A stretch of DNA of 64,000 bases from Planctomycetota bacterium. GTDB taxonomy: Bacteria; Planctomycetota; UBA1135; GCA-002686595. The notes under the pieces are model-generated. The model saw only the letters and a list, made by a program, of their open reading frames with translations. It did not search any database and was not told where the DNA came from. Position numbers and translations under genes: made by a program. The stretch is taken from positions 1 through 64,000 of the forward strand of contig JADJQU010000010.1 of assembly GCA_016712565.1 (NCBI GenBank). Direction: 5' to 3'. Every line of letters starts with the position of its first letter. Positions within the stretch are counted from its first letter, which is position 1. Of the stretch, positions 33,908 through 42,762 are shown in pieces.

Positions 33908-35031
33908 GCCGGCCCTTCGACCTGGCGGTGGTGGGCGGCGGCGTGGGCGGCGCGGTCACGGCGCTGGCGGCCGGGCGCGCGGGACTGTCCGTGGTGTTGT
34001 TCGAGCCCCAGCCGGGCCCCATCGACAAGCCCTGCGGCGAGGGCTGTCTCGCGGGAGGCGTGTCCGTGCTTTCGGAGCTGGGACTCGATCGACTCGTGGC
34101 TCGCGGCGCGCCGCTCCTGCACGCCACGTACGTCCAGGCGGGCGCGCCCCCTCTCAGGGTGCCCTTCGCCGCGCCCGGCCGGGCCTTCGCGCGCCGTGAG
34201 CTGGCGGCCGAGATCGCCGGCCTCCTGGAACGGGAGTCGCGCGTGCTCCGCGTGCCCGCCGGCGCGCGCACCGAGCAGCTCTACGGGAACGGGGACGAAC
34301 GCGGTCGCGCCCGTTTCGCGCTCCAGGCCGGCGGACAACGCTTCGAGTCGGTCTGCCTGGCGGCCGCGGACGGCCTGGGAGGGCGCGCCGCGGATTGGCT
34401 GCGGGGCCTCCGCAGTGTGGACGCCGCCCGCTTCGGCCTGCGCGGCCGCTGCACCCTGCGCCGCGGCGTCGAGGCGTCCTCGGGCGTCACGATCCACCTG
34501 CGCGACGCGGCGGGGCAGATCTACCTGACGCCGCTGCCCGATCGGCAGCTCAACGTGGCGCTCCTGCTGGACCGCGCGCCGGCCTCCGGCGGCGCCGCGG
34601 CGAGCTTTCTCGCGGCCCTCGCACACCCCGAGGTGGCGCCGCTGATCGACGAGGTCGTCACCGCGCCGGAGGCGCGCGCCCTGGCCCGCCGGCCTCCGCG
34701 CGCCGTGGCCCGCGACGGAGCCTTCCTCGTGGGCGACGCCGCGGGAGGCGTGGACCCGGTGGTCGGCTGCGGAATCTCGGTGGCGCTCTGCACCGGCGTC
34801 GCGGCGGCTGGGGCAGCCCGGCAGCTGCGCGACGGCCGCCCGGCCGCGGACGTGTCCGCCGACTACGCGCGCGTGGTGCGGGTGGAAACCGCCCAGCGAC
34901 TGCGGCTGGCGCGCCTGCTGCTCGTCCTCTCGCGCCACCCCGCGCTGGCACGCTCGGCGCTCCGCGTGCTCTCCCGCGCGCCCGGCCTGGCCGCGGCCAT
35001 CGCCCGGGCCGCGGAACGCTCCGGCCGCTGA
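33904..35031 (+). CDS. FAD-dependent oxidoreductase (SrsC/geranylgeranyl-reductase-like hydroxylase)
   Basis: The 375-residue protein starts at a GTG overlapping the methyltransferase stop. It has the FAD dinucleotide motif VVGGGVGGAVTAL at residues 9-21, a CGEGCLAGG block near 42 typical of the geranylgeranyl-reductase/hydroxylase group, and the second FAD motif FLVGDAAGGVDPVVGCGI. In the Srs-type pathway this enzyme hydroxylates the methylated alkylresorcinol toward a quinol. It could instead reduce a double bond. It is the last gene of the PKS cluster. Confidence 0.83.
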   Translation: MSRPFDLAVVGGGVGGAVTALAAGRAGLSVVLFEPQPGPIDKPCGEGCLAGGVSVLSELGLDRLVARGAPLLHATYVQAGAPPLRVPFAAPGRAFARRELAAEIAGLLERESRVLRVPAGARTEQLYGNGDERGRARFALQAGGQRFESVCLAAADGLGGRAADWLRGLRSVDAARFGLRGRCTLRRGVEASSGVTIHLRDAAGQIYLTPLPDRQLNVALLLDRAPASGGAAASFLAALAHPEVAPLIDEVVTAPEARALARRPPRAVARDGAFLVGDAAGGVDPVVGCGISVALCTGVAAAGAARQLRDGRPAADVSADYARVVRVETAQRLRLARLLLVLSRHPALARSALRVLSRAPGLAAAIARAAERSGR

Positions 35032-35107
35032 GAGCACGTCCCGGCATCCGACGCGTCCCGCGCACGCCCGGGAATCGACCCAGGCCCCGAACTCCGGGGA
35101 CGGGACG

Positions 35108-35515
35108 CTACTTGCGCTCGGAGATCAGCCGCCGACCCAGGGACTCCCCCGCCTGCACCTCGGGCAAGAGCACGTCGTCGGCCCCCAGCATGCGCAGGAT
35201 CCGCGCGTGGCGTTCGGAGGGCGCCCGGGCGATCACGCGCTGGACGCCGTTCTGCTTGGCCAAGAGCACGACCATCTGGTTGGCCTCGAAGTCGTTCCCG
35301 ATGGCGGCCACCAACACGTCCATCTTGCCGAGTTCCTGGGCTTGGAATTCGCGCTCGTCGGTGGCGTCCATGCACACCGCGTGCGCCACCTCGTCGCGCA
35401 TGGCGCTCACCAACCGCAGGTCTCGGTCCACGACGACCACCTCCGCGCCGGAACGCGCCAGTTGGATCGCCAAGGCGTGTCCGAACAGTCCCAGTCCGAC
35501 GATCGCGACCTTCAT
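35108..35515 (-). CDS. TrkA/KtrA-type potassium regulator, RCK_N domain only
   Basis: The 135-residue protein is a single Rossmann domain: GLGLFGHALAIQLARSG, then VDRD, DATDE and a C-terminal LLPEVQAGESLGRRL. It binds nucleotides (NAD(H) or ATP/ADP) and gates the TrkH-type channel encoded just upstream. The usual RCK_C (TrkA_C) domain is missing: the frame stops right after the linker, so this is about two thirds of a KtrA. Its ATG overlaps the stop of the transporter gene (TGATG), fixing the functional link. Confidence 0.85.
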   Translation of the reverse strand: MKVAIVGLGLFGHALAIQLARSGAEVVVVDRDLRLVSAMRDEVAHAVCMDATDEREFQAQELGKMDVLVAAIGNDFEANQMVVLLAKQNGVQRVIARAPSERHARILRMLGADDVLLPEVQAGESLGRRLISERK

Positions 35516-37338
35516 CAGGAAATCACCACTTCTTCCTCGGGGTATCGGTAGTTCAGCGGCTCGCGCCGCGCCAGGAAAGTCCACACGACCGCCAGGGGCC
35601 CCAGGCGGCCCAGCAGCATGGCCACGGCGATGACGATTCGTCCCGTGGCGTCCAGGCGCGGCGTGACGCCGTGGCTCAGGCCCACCGTGGACAGCGCGGA
35701 CACGCTCTCGAACAAGAGGTCGATGAACTGGATGCCCTCTTGGGTCGCCGCGAGAATCGTGGTCACCAGCGCCACCGCCATGGCGTACAACGCCGCCACG
35801 GCGATCGAGGTGTTGACGATGCGCCGGGGAATCGAGCGGCCGAACGCTTCCACGTCGTCGCGGTCGCGCAGCATGGCGCGGATGGTGAGCAGCACCACGG
35901 CCACGGTGCCGGTCTTGACCCCGCCGCCGGTGGACACCGAGGAGGCCCCCACCGCCATCAGGCCCAGCAGCAGGAGCAGGCTGGGCAGCGCGAGGAGCTC
36001 CAGATCCAGGGAGTTGAACCCCGCCGTGCGCGCGGTGATCGACTGGAACAGGGAATGGACCGCGGACTGGGCCGCGTCCAGGCCGAGCAGGGCGCTGCTG
36101 CGCTCGGACAAAAAGAAAAGCAGCGCGCCGCCGGCGATCAGCAGCGCGTTGATCGCCAGCACGATCTTGGTGTTGAGCTCCAGGTGCGAAGGCCGCGGCA
36201 GTCCCAGGGCGCTCGCGGGCCATTGGAACCACGGGAGGAAGCCCCACTTGCGCCGCATCCAACGGGCCCTGGGCAGGGAGCGCATTCGGGCGCGGGCCAG
36301 AAGCACCAATCGCAGGCTGGACCATTGGAAGCGCAGCAGGTCCATCAACACCGGGAACCCCAGCCCCCCGAGCACGATCAGCGACGCCAGGGTCATCAGG
36401 ATCAGGGGCGAGGCCGCCCAGGGGATCAGGCTTTGGGACGACAGTCCGAAGCCGGCATTGCAGAAGGCCGAAACCGAGTGGAACAGCCCCCACCAGAGCC
36501 GCTGCTCGACGCCCGGGAGATCGGCGGGCAGGGCGCCGTAGAGCACCGCGGCCCCGAGCAGTTCGAACAGCAGGGTCAGCCCGAGCGTGTAGCCGAGGAA
36601 GCGCCGCAGCCCCGCCTGGGAGGGTTGCCCGAGGAGGTTGCCCGCCATCGACATCAGCGAGAGCTTGGGCCGACTGCGCTCGATCACGGTGAGCGCCGTG
36701 CCGATGGTCACCAGCCCCAGGCCTCCGATCTGGATCAAGCAGAGCAGCACCGCCTGCCCGCGCAGGGACAGGACACTGCCGATGTCGCGCACGGAGAGGC
36801 CCGTGACGCACACCGCGCTGGTGGAGGTGAACAGCGCGTCCAGGAAGGACAGTGGCGCCGCGCCCGGCGCGCGGCAACGGGGCATCATCAGGCCGGCGGC
36901 GCCCGCCAGGATCAGCGCCAGGAACGTCAGGAGCAGGAGCAGCGCCGGACGCAGGCGCGGGCCGGCGAAGCGCTCCTGGGTGCGAGCGAAGCCGATCAGC
37001 ATGCGCAGCACGATCAGCCCCTGCAGCGCGAGGATCGACCCGCGCTCGAGGGCGTCCCCGGAATCCCCGATCGCGATGCCGCCGAATCCGGCCGCGATGC
37101 CGGCCAGCAGGATCGCGTCGAGCCAGTTCTCGCGCACCAGCCGCAGCCGCTCGCGCGAAAGCAGGAAGTGGGTCAGACTGGCGGCCGCGAACAACAGCAC
37201 GACGCCGTATTCGACGGCGCGGGTCAATCGCAGGAGGCGCGGCTCGAGCCCGAAGCCGAATTCGACGATCAGGCCCGCGAGAGCGCAGAGCGCTCCCACG
37301 CGTGTCGCCCAGCGCATGCGGGTGAGCCAGCGTTCCAT
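35515..37338 (-). CDS. TrkH/KtrB-type potassium transporter with N-terminal extension
   Basis: The 607-residue ion channel-like subunit has the four selectivity-filter loops typical of Trk/Ktr/HKT: CVTGLS, CNAGFG, TAGFN and TVGLS. Before the first loop there is an extra ~120-residue block with about four helices and a basic stretch (FLLSRERLRLVREN), longer than standard KtrB. It should take up K+ (possibly with Na+), controlled by the RCK protein that follows. The ATG at 37338 lies 14 nt after TAGAAT. Confidence 0.9.
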   Translation of the reverse strand: MERWLTRMRWATRVGALCALAGLIVEFGFGLEPRLLRLTRAVEYGVVLLFAAASLTHFLLSRERLRLVRENWLDAILLAGIAAGFGGIAIGDSGDALERGSILALQGLIVLRMLIGFARTQERFAGPRLRPALLLLLTFLALILAGAAGLMMPRCRAPGAAPLSFLDALFTSTSAVCVTGLSVRDIGSVLSLRGQAVLLCLIQIGGLGLVTIGTALTVIERSRPKLSLMSMAGNLLGQPSQAGLRRFLGYTLGLTLLFELLGAAVLYGALPADLPGVEQRLWWGLFHSVSAFCNAGFGLSSQSLIPWAASPLILMTLASLIVLGGLGFPVLMDLLRFQWSSLRLVLLARARMRSLPRARWMRRKWGFLPWFQWPASALGLPRPSHLELNTKIVLAINALLIAGGALLFFLSERSSALLGLDAAQSAVHSLFQSITARTAGFNSLDLELLALPSLLLLLGLMAVGASSVSTGGGVKTGTVAVVLLTIRAMLRDRDDVEAFGRSIPRRIVNTSIAVAALYAMAVALVTTILAATQEGIQFIDLLFESVSALSTVGLSHGVTPRLDATGRIVIAVAMLLGRLGPLAVVWTFLARREPLNYRYPEEEVVIS

Positions 37339-37352
37339 GTCCGTGTGGCGGG

Positions 37353-37358
37353 ATTCTA
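37353..37358 (-). promoter_or_regulatory. Putative -10 box (TAGAAT) of the potassium transporter operon
   Basis: The minus-strand string TAGAATCCCGC, identical to that before the cyclodeaminase-like gene, ends 14 nt before the transporter ATG. This implies a very short leader. Confidence 0.4.
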
Positions 37359-37393
37359 CGGCCGCCTCGGGGCGGGATTCGGAGGACTTCTGC

Positions 37394-37399
37394 TATCCT
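37394..37399 (+). promoter_or_regulatory. Leaderless-type -10 box (TATCCT)
   Basis: GCTATCCTGCG ends in front of a lipoprotein ATG, with 7 nt between TATCCT and the ATG. It fits the GCTANNCTGCG pattern also seen before glcD and the yebC-family gene. The -35 region is not recognisable. Confidence 0.5.
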
Positions 37400-37406
37400 G
37401 CGTCCC

Positions 37407-37793
37407 ATGCGAAACCTCTCGTGCCTCGCCCTGATCGTCCTGCTGCTTCCGGGTTGCCTGCTCTCCCGCCGCACCCAGAACGATCCGCTGCCCGCCGAGA
37501 ACGTGGCCCAGCTGGTCCCCGGCCGCACCTCGGCCAAGGAGGCCGTGGCCGTGCTCGGAGCGCCGACCGAGGTCGTGCAGCTCGGCAAGCGCACGGCCTA
37601 CCGCTACGACCATGCGGAGACCAAGGACGCCGGCCTGGTGCTGATCCTGATCAACCTCTTCAACAGCGACACGCGCGCCGACCGCGTCTGGGTGTTCTTC
37701 GACGAGAACGACGTGCTGACCCACGTGGCGGCGAGCCTGCACGCCAAGGACGCCAGCTGGGCCATGCCGTGGCAATCCGTGCGCGCCAAGTGA
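37407..37793 (+). CDS. Small BamE/SmpA-like lipoprotein
   Basis: The 128-residue exported protein has a classical lipobox, LLLPGC, with the modified Cys at residue 17. The mature part resembles the SmpA/OmlA fold: LVPGRTSAKEAVAVLGAP followed by strands with TAYRYDH and VWVFFDENDVLTHVA. In proteobacteria such proteins assist outer-membrane assembly, but the match is by pattern only. It starts 7 nt after TATCCT. A second lipoprotein follows 14 nt downstream and then a TPR-zincin protein, all probably one operon. Confidence 0.8.
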   Translation: MRNLSCLALIVLLLPGCLLSRRTQNDPLPAENVAQLVPGRTSAKEAVAVLGAPTEVVQLGKRTAYRYDHAETKDAGLVLILINLFNSDTRADRVWVFFDENDVLTHVAASLHAKDASWAMPWQSVRAK

Positions 37794-37807
37794 GCGCACC
37801 GGCCCCC

Positions 37808-38272
37808 ATGACGGCGCATTCGACCTGGGCCGCTGCCGCGGGAGCCGCGCTGACGCTGATCCTCTCCGGCTGCGTGCAATTGCGCTTCGAGCGGGACCTG
37901 CGCCTGGAACCGCTCCCCAAGCAGGCGCTGGAGAGTCTGGCGATCGGCCGCACGGACTTCTCGACCGCCCTGGCCCAGTTGGGCCCGCCGGTGTTCTGCT
38001 GGGAGCTGCCCGACGAAGGCCTGGCCCTGGCCTGGGGCTGGTTGCGGAGCGACGGCTGGCAGATGCGCGTGGCCCTGCCCAGCACCGGCCACGGCGAGTC
38101 GATCTACGTGGACTACGGCAGCGCCGCCGAGCGCATGCGCGGCGCCGTCCTGCTCTTCGATCGCGAGCTCGTGTTGACCCAGGTGCGCGAGGGACTGCTG
38201 CGCGACATCGCCAAGGACGTGCGCCCGCGTCCGTCGGCCGACCACGGAGAAGAGGCGGCCCGCAAGCCATGA
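37808..38272 (+). CDS. Small lipoprotein of unknown function
   Basis: The 154-residue protein has a signal sequence ending in the lipobox LILSGC (Cys at residue 22). The mature region has an IGRTDFSTALAQLGPP helix-turn that echoes the GRTSAKEAVAVLGAP segment of the lipoprotein just upstream, so the two share a fold family. No enzymatic motif is visible. Its last 4 nt overlap the start of the TPR-zincin gene (ATGA). Confidence 0.75.
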   Translation: MTAHSTWAAAAGAALTLILSGCVQLRFERDLRLEPLPKQALESLAIGRTDFSTALAQLGPPVFCWELPDEGLALAWGWLRSDGWQMRVALPSTGHGESIYVDYGSAAERMRGAVLLFDRELVLTQVREGLLRDIAKDVRPRPSADHGEEAARKP

Positions 38273-39108
38273 ACACCGAGCAGCGCGAGGATTTGGGGGG
38301 CGGTGAGGCCGAGGAACGCCCGGAGGTGCTGCTCGACCACGCCTGGGACGCCCTGGAGGAGGGCAATGCCGAGGGCGCCCTGGAGCTGGCCCAGGCGCTC
38401 TCCGAGGACGATCCCGCGCGCGCCGTGCTCGAGGTGTCCGCGCTCCTGGAACTCGACCTCCTGCCCCAGGCCGAAGAGGTCCTGGGGCGCGCCACCGCCG
38501 CGACGCCCGTGGAGCGGGACGCGGACCTGTGCTGGTGCGCGGCGGAACTGGCCCTGCGCCAGTGGAACTTCGAGCGCGCCGCGCGCCTGTTCCGCCGCAC
38601 CGTGGAGCTGGAGCGCACGGCCCCCGCCCTGGGGCGACTGGCCCTGTGCGCCGACGCCCGGGGTGACTTTCAGGCCGCCGACGACTACCTGAGAGCCGCC
38701 GAGGAACTGGATCCCGAGGGCTGGGCCTTCCCGCCGCGGCTCGACGAGGAGGAACTGACGGAGATCCTGGACGAGGCCATCGGCCGGCTGGAACCGGATT
38801 TCCAGGAAGCGATCGAGGAGACTCCGATCCTGATCGAGCCCATGCCCCAGCGCGAGTTGATCGACCTGACCGATCCGTCACAGACGCCCCCGGACATGCT
38901 CGGTCTGTTCATCGGCGCCTCACGTTTGGAACGCAGCCCCGAGGCCGCGGAGATGCCCGCCTCGATCCACATCTTCCAGCGCAACCTGGAACGGGCCTGC
39001 GCCGACCGCGAGGACTTGATCAATGAACTGCGCGTCACGCTCTACCACGAGATCGGGCACATGCTCGGCTTCGACGAAGAGGGCGTGGATCGCATGGGGC
39101 TCGGCTAG
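38269..39108 (+). CDS. TPR-like protein fused to a minimal zincin metallopeptidase domain
   Basis: The 279-residue protein has no signal peptide. The acidic N-terminal ~150 residues form TPR-like helix pairs (ALEEGNAEGALELAQAL, WNFERAARLFRRTVEL). The C-terminal ~130 residues match the small zincin_1/MMP-like family: LIEPMPQRELI, DMLGLFIGASR, and the metal site YHEIGHMLGFDEE (His260, Glu261, His264) at the very end. The family is usually stand-alone at ~110-130 residues. The peptidase target is unknown. It is coupled by 4-nt overlap to the lipoprotein before it. Confidence 0.82.
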   Translation: MNTEQREDLGGGEAEERPEVLLDHAWDALEEGNAEGALELAQALSEDDPARAVLEVSALLELDLLPQAEEVLGRATAATPVERDADLCWCAAELALRQWNFERAARLFRRTVELERTAPALGRLALCADARGDFQAADDYLRAAEELDPEGWAFPPRLDEEELTEILDEAIGRLEPDFQEAIEETPILIEPMPQRELIDLTDPSQTPPDMLGLFIGASRLERSPEAAEMPASIHIFQRNLERACADREDLINELRVTLYHEIGHMLGFDEEGVDRMGLG

Positions 39109-39158
39109 TCCCTCACGAGAGGGGCCGAGACGAGAGGGCCCGAAACGGTCGAGCGCCC

Positions 39159-39195
39159 GTTCCCGCGTCACTCCGACGAACGGAGGAGTGGGAAC
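39159..39195 (+). terminator. Stem-loop between the TPR-zincin and GT39 genes
   Basis: CACTCC (39169-39174) pairs with GGAGTG (39185-39190). An outer GTTCC/GGAAC pair extends the stem past a 4-nt bulge, 50 nt after the upstream stop. No T-run follows. It could be a terminator or a leader element for the next gene. Confidence 0.4.
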
Positions 39196-39222
39196 CCGTA
39201 TGCTGGAGGTCGAGTTCCTCGC

Positions 39223-41010
39223 TTGCCACGCGCGCCCTCACCCACTGTCGACCTCCGCGAGCCTTGCGCTCCTCGCCGCTGGCGCAGACTTGCCTGGTGC
39301 CTGGGGATCTTCCTCGCCGCACTGGCGCTGGCGCTGCCCGGCAACGGAACACGCCGCCCCTTGGACGCCCACGAGGTCTTCGTGGCGCGCACGGCGGTGG
39401 AGATGGAGCGCCGCGGCGACTATCTGGTGCCCTACTACGACTCGCGACCCAGGCTCCAGAAGCCGCCGCTCTCCTACTGGATGACGGTGCTGGCCGATCG
39501 CACGATCACGAACGAATACGCAGAGCAGCACGAGTTCCACGCGCGGGCGCCCTCGATCCTGCTGGGCGCCGGCACGGCCGCGGTGATCGCGCTCCTGGGC
39601 TGGCTGGTGTTCGATTCGCTCTGGATCGGCGTACTGGCCTCGCTGTTCTTCGCCACCAGCCACGCCTTCGTGGACTGGTCGCGTTCCGCCCAGCCGGAGA
39701 TGGCCTACACCTTCGGCTGCGCGCTCTTCGTGTTGGGCGCGGCCTGGGCGCGGCGCGAGGCCGCCGCCGGGCGCGGCACGTGGGGTGCCTCACTGCTGGC
39801 CTGGACCGCGATGGCCCTGGCGATGCTCGCCAAGGGACCGATCCTGCCGTTGGCGCTGCTGGTGGGCGCGGCCATCGGCCTGCGGCCAAGGGCCGGCGGA
39901 CGGGGCATCTTGCGCACGCTGCATTTGCCCGCGGGGTTGTTGTGGATGCTCGGGCTCGCGGCGCCGTTCTTCCTGCTGGTCGCCTGGCGCGAGCCCGGTG
40001 CCGTCGAGTTCTGGCGCGCCCAGATGTTCGACCGCACCGGCGGCGTCTCGGCCGCGTGGTGGAAGCCCCTGGAGTTCTTCTACGTGGGCCAGGCCCTCGG
40101 CCACTGGATGCCCTGGTCGCTGGTGTTCCTGCTGCTGCCCTGGTGGCTGTGGCGCTCGCGCCGCGCGGAAGGCAGGGTGGAGTCGACGGGAAGCGAGGCC
40201 TCGCGCGCCTCGGGCGCCCGATTCCTGACCTGGATCGCCGTGGTTCCGTGCGTGATGCTCTCGTTCTCGGCGGGTCGCAAGGGCTATTACCTGCTGCCCA
40301 CGTTCCCTGCCTGGGCCGCGGCCATGGCCTGGGCCGCGGTCGAGGCGGTGAGCTCCTGGACGGCCGCGAAGCGGACTCGCGCGCTGCGCCTGCAGGCCGC
40401 GACCTGCACGCTCTCCCTCGGCGTGTTGTGCGCGCTGGTGCTCGGGCGCCGGGAGGGGCTCAGGCTCGAGGGCGTCGAGTGGCTGGGGGTCAGCGTGGGA
40501 CTCGCGCTGGCCTTGGCGCTGGGGATCACCGCCGGCCTCACCGCCCGCGCCCGGCCGCGGCTCGGCGCTGCGTTGCTCGGCGCCTGCGCGATCTGCGGCG
40601 CCGGTGCGGTGGGAACCTCGGGGGTCGACACCCGTCAGTTGCAGTACGCCTCCGGCGAATTCGCCCGCGCCGTGGCGGCGCGCACGAGCTGGGACCGGCC
40701 GCTCCTCGCCGTCGACGGGGACGTCCAGACCTTGCTGTTCTACACCGACCGACCCACGACGCGCCTGGAGCCGGAACAAGTGAATCAGGCGCTCGGCAGC
40801 GAGCCGGCACCGTGGATCGTGGTGCGCGAATCGGAGCGCCTCGAGCACCACATCCCCGGCCGCGTGGTGCTGGACGAGGTGGTCCCCGCCGGCGAGGATC
40901 CCCTGCAGCTCGTGGATCCCACGCAGGAGTCGTCGAGTTCGGGCGCAAAGGCGCTCTCCGCGCCGCAGGGCTGGCGGGCGGACAAGGACGGGATCGGCGG
41001 CCGACGCTGA
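39223..41010 (+). CDS. GT39/ArnT-like membrane glycosyltransferase
   Basis: This 595-residue GT-C protein has about 11 membrane helices. The first outside loop reads LDAHEVFVARTAVEMERRGDYLVPYY, with a His-Glu pair where the other copy in the window has Asp-Glu. A KPPLSYWM block follows, and the C-terminal ~110 residues are soluble. It likely uses a polyprenyl-phosphate sugar to decorate lipids or proteins outside the cytoplasm. The best start is a TTG at 39223, about 20 nt after a TATGCT string that could be the -10 box; the start is uncertain. It converges with the DUF4139 gene. Confidence 0.8.
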   Translation: MPRAPSPTVDLREPCAPRRWRRLAWCLGIFLAALALALPGNGTRRPLDAHEVFVARTAVEMERRGDYLVPYYDSRPRLQKPPLSYWMTVLADRTITNEYAEQHEFHARAPSILLGAGTAAVIALLGWLVFDSLWIGVLASLFFATSHAFVDWSRSAQPEMAYTFGCALFVLGAAWARREAAAGRGTWGASLLAWTAMALAMLAKGPILPLALLVGAAIGLRPRAGGRGILRTLHLPAGLLWMLGLAAPFFLLVAWREPGAVEFWRAQMFDRTGGVSAAWWKPLEFFYVGQALGHWMPWSLVFLLLPWWLWRSRRAEGRVESTGSEASRASGARFLTWIAVVPCVMLSFSAGRKGYYLLPTFPAWAAAMAWAAVEAVSSWTAAKRTRALRLQAATCTLSLGVLCALVLGRREGLRLEGVEWLGVSVGLALALALGITAGLTARARPRLGAALLGACAICGAGAVGTSGVDTRQLQYASGEFARAVAARTSWDRPLLAVDGDVQTLLFYTDRPTTRLEPEQVNQALGSEPAPWIVVRESERLEHHIPGRVVLDEVVPAGEDPLQLVDPTQESSSSGAKALSAPQGWRADKDGIGGRR

Positions 41011-41023
41011 GGCCCGCGGCCTC
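41009..41023 (+). terminator. Short hairpin between convergent genes
   Basis: GAGGCC and GGCCTC pair perfectly around CGC, directly across the GT39 stop and 9 nt before the opposing DUF4139 stop. It could end transcription from both sides, although no T-run is present. Confidence 0.4.
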
Positions 41024-41031
41024 CGTTCCGC

Positions 41032-42684
41032 TCAGCGCGAGATCTGCAGCCCCTCGGGGAACGACAGGTTCACGCGCCAGGTGAGCAGGGTCTCCCCGCC
41101 GCGCGGAACCTTGAGGGCCCAGGTGACGAAGCCCTGTTCGTCGCGGTCCTTCTTCCAGCGCGTGTCGGTCGAGGGCTCGGGCTTGGCGTCGGCGAGCTCC
41201 ACCTTGATGCGGTCGTCGGTGGCCCGCGGCAGGGCCTCGCGCACGAACAGCTGGGCCGTGCCGTCCGCGGCGCTCACCAGGGCGCCGGTGTTCTTGACCT
41301 TGAGGCGCCAGCCGTCCACCTGGGTCGTGCGCGAGCCGAACACGCCGGGCTGTTTCGCCAGGTTCTCCGTCTGCACGCGCTCGACGGTGAAGCCCGGGTC
41401 GCGGCCCAGGTGCAGCGTGAATTCCTCCCCGGGCTGCACGGCGGCGAGCTCGGCGTGGCCGAGGAAATCCGCGCCGAAGTACACCGCCGCGCGCCCCGGC
41501 AGCACGGTCCACTCCGTCGTGTTCTTGGTCTTGCCGCGCAGCCAAACGTTGGTGTCCAGGGCCGGCGCGCAGAAGTACTCCGGCGTCACGTCCAGGCGCT
41601 CTTGGGCCACCAGGACCCGCGTGGGCTCCTTGCGGGAGGGCAGGCTCTCCTTGCGCGGCAGGCGGAAGCGCACGGAGAGGCCCTGGCTCTCGACGCTGGC
41701 GAAGGGCCGCGGGGCGGGAGCCGCCGCGCCCGCCTCGGCGTCGTTGTCCCCATAGCCGAGGGAGCGCAACGCGTCCGAGCGAACCTCTGGGCGAGCCGAG
41801 CGAGCCACCTTGGCTTCCGGCAGGTAGGAGGAGTTGTCGAACAGGCTGACCCACAGCGGCAACGGCTCGGGGCCCTGGGCGCCCACTTGGGGCTGGGCGG
41901 TCGACAGGGACACGTCCACGGCATTCCAGTCCTCGCCGCTGTGCTGGAAGACGTCGGCGCGATAGACGAGCTCCACGGACTTGGCGTCGGAGGCCGTGCG
42001 CAGGTCGTAGACCGGCCGCCAGCCGGCGTTGGAGACCACGTACTCGATCTCCAGGGTCGAGGCCCCGGCCGCGATCACCTCCAGGGCCACCTGACGGGCC
42101 AGGGCTCCCCCCACCACGTCGGCGGAGCCCAGGGCGCTCTGCAGCTCCTGCTGGCGCCGGTTCAGGTCGCCCTGCCGCTCCACGAGTTCGCGCATGGACT
42201 TGCGCTGGGCGCGCAGGCGCGCGAGCAGCGCGTCCTGATCGGTGGCCCAGGCCGCCACGTCGAGCTTGCCGGTGAGCACCTCGGGCTTCGACGCCGCGGA
42301 GCCCAGGGTCATCATCTCGCTCACGGCGGCCATGCCGGCCTCGAGGATGCGCCGCTCGTCTTCCAGCTCCTGCCCCTCGCGGGCCAGGGCCACGAGCTTC
42401 TGGCGCAATTCCTCCCGCCGCGCGTCGGGCATGCGCGCCTCGCGCACCTCGGTGACGTCGACATTGGTCACGTCGCCGCCCACACAGCTCACGCGCACCT
42501 GCTCGGGATCGGCCGAAAGCGGCAGGCCGGGCACCACGAAGACGCCTCCTCCCTCGGGCACGGCCACACTGCGGTGCACCAGGGCCCGGTCGGCGAACAC
42601 GGTCACGTCCCGCAGGCTGCTGGTCAGGGGACGGGCCTCTGGTGCGGTCTGCAGGGCGAGGGCGGCGAGGGCGAGAATCGTCAT
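41032..42684 (-). CDS. Exported DUF4139/DUF4140 (mucoidy-inhibitor-like) protein
   Basis: The 550-residue protein starts with a signal peptide (MTILALAALALQTAPEA). The DUF4140 N-terminal block follows (DVTVFADRALVHRSVAVPEG), then a coiled coil around residues 90-200 with RRQQELQSALG, then the DUF4139 beta-rich domain from about EIEYVVSNAGWRPVYDLR to the C-terminus, closing with TWRVNLSFPEG. The family contains MuiA-type proteins of unknown mechanism. The ATG at 42684 was preferred to a TTG at 42726 because it starts a clean signal peptide. A TAGGCT box at 42763-42768 lies between it and the divergent hrpB. Confidence 0.82.
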   Translation of the reverse strand: MTILALAALALQTAPEARPLTSSLRDVTVFADRALVHRSVAVPEGGGVFVVPGLPLSADPEQVRVSCVGGDVTNVDVTEVREARMPDARREELRQKLVALAREGQELEDERRILEAGMAAVSEMMTLGSAASKPEVLTGKLDVAAWATDQDALLARLRAQRKSMRELVERQGDLNRRQQELQSALGSADVVGGALARQVALEVIAAGASTLEIEYVVSNAGWRPVYDLRTASDAKSVELVYRADVFQHSGEDWNAVDVSLSTAQPQVGAQGPEPLPLWVSLFDNSSYLPEAKVARSARPEVRSDALRSLGYGDNDAEAGAAAPAPRPFASVESQGLSVRFRLPRKESLPSRKEPTRVLVAQERLDVTPEYFCAPALDTNVWLRGKTKNTTEWTVLPGRAAVYFGADFLGHAELAAVQPGEEFTLHLGRDPGFTVERVQTENLAKQPGVFGSRTTQVDGWRLKVKNTGALVSAADGTAQLFVREALPRATDDRIKVELADAKPEPSTDTRWKKDRDEQGFVTWALKVPRGGETLLTWRVNLSFPEGLQISR

Positions 42685-42762
42685 GGCGAGGCGGGCTCCA
42701 TTCGGGGCGGTCGGGTCCAGGATCAACGCCGCCGGGCTCGGGTTTGCTGGCGGCCGCCGGAG

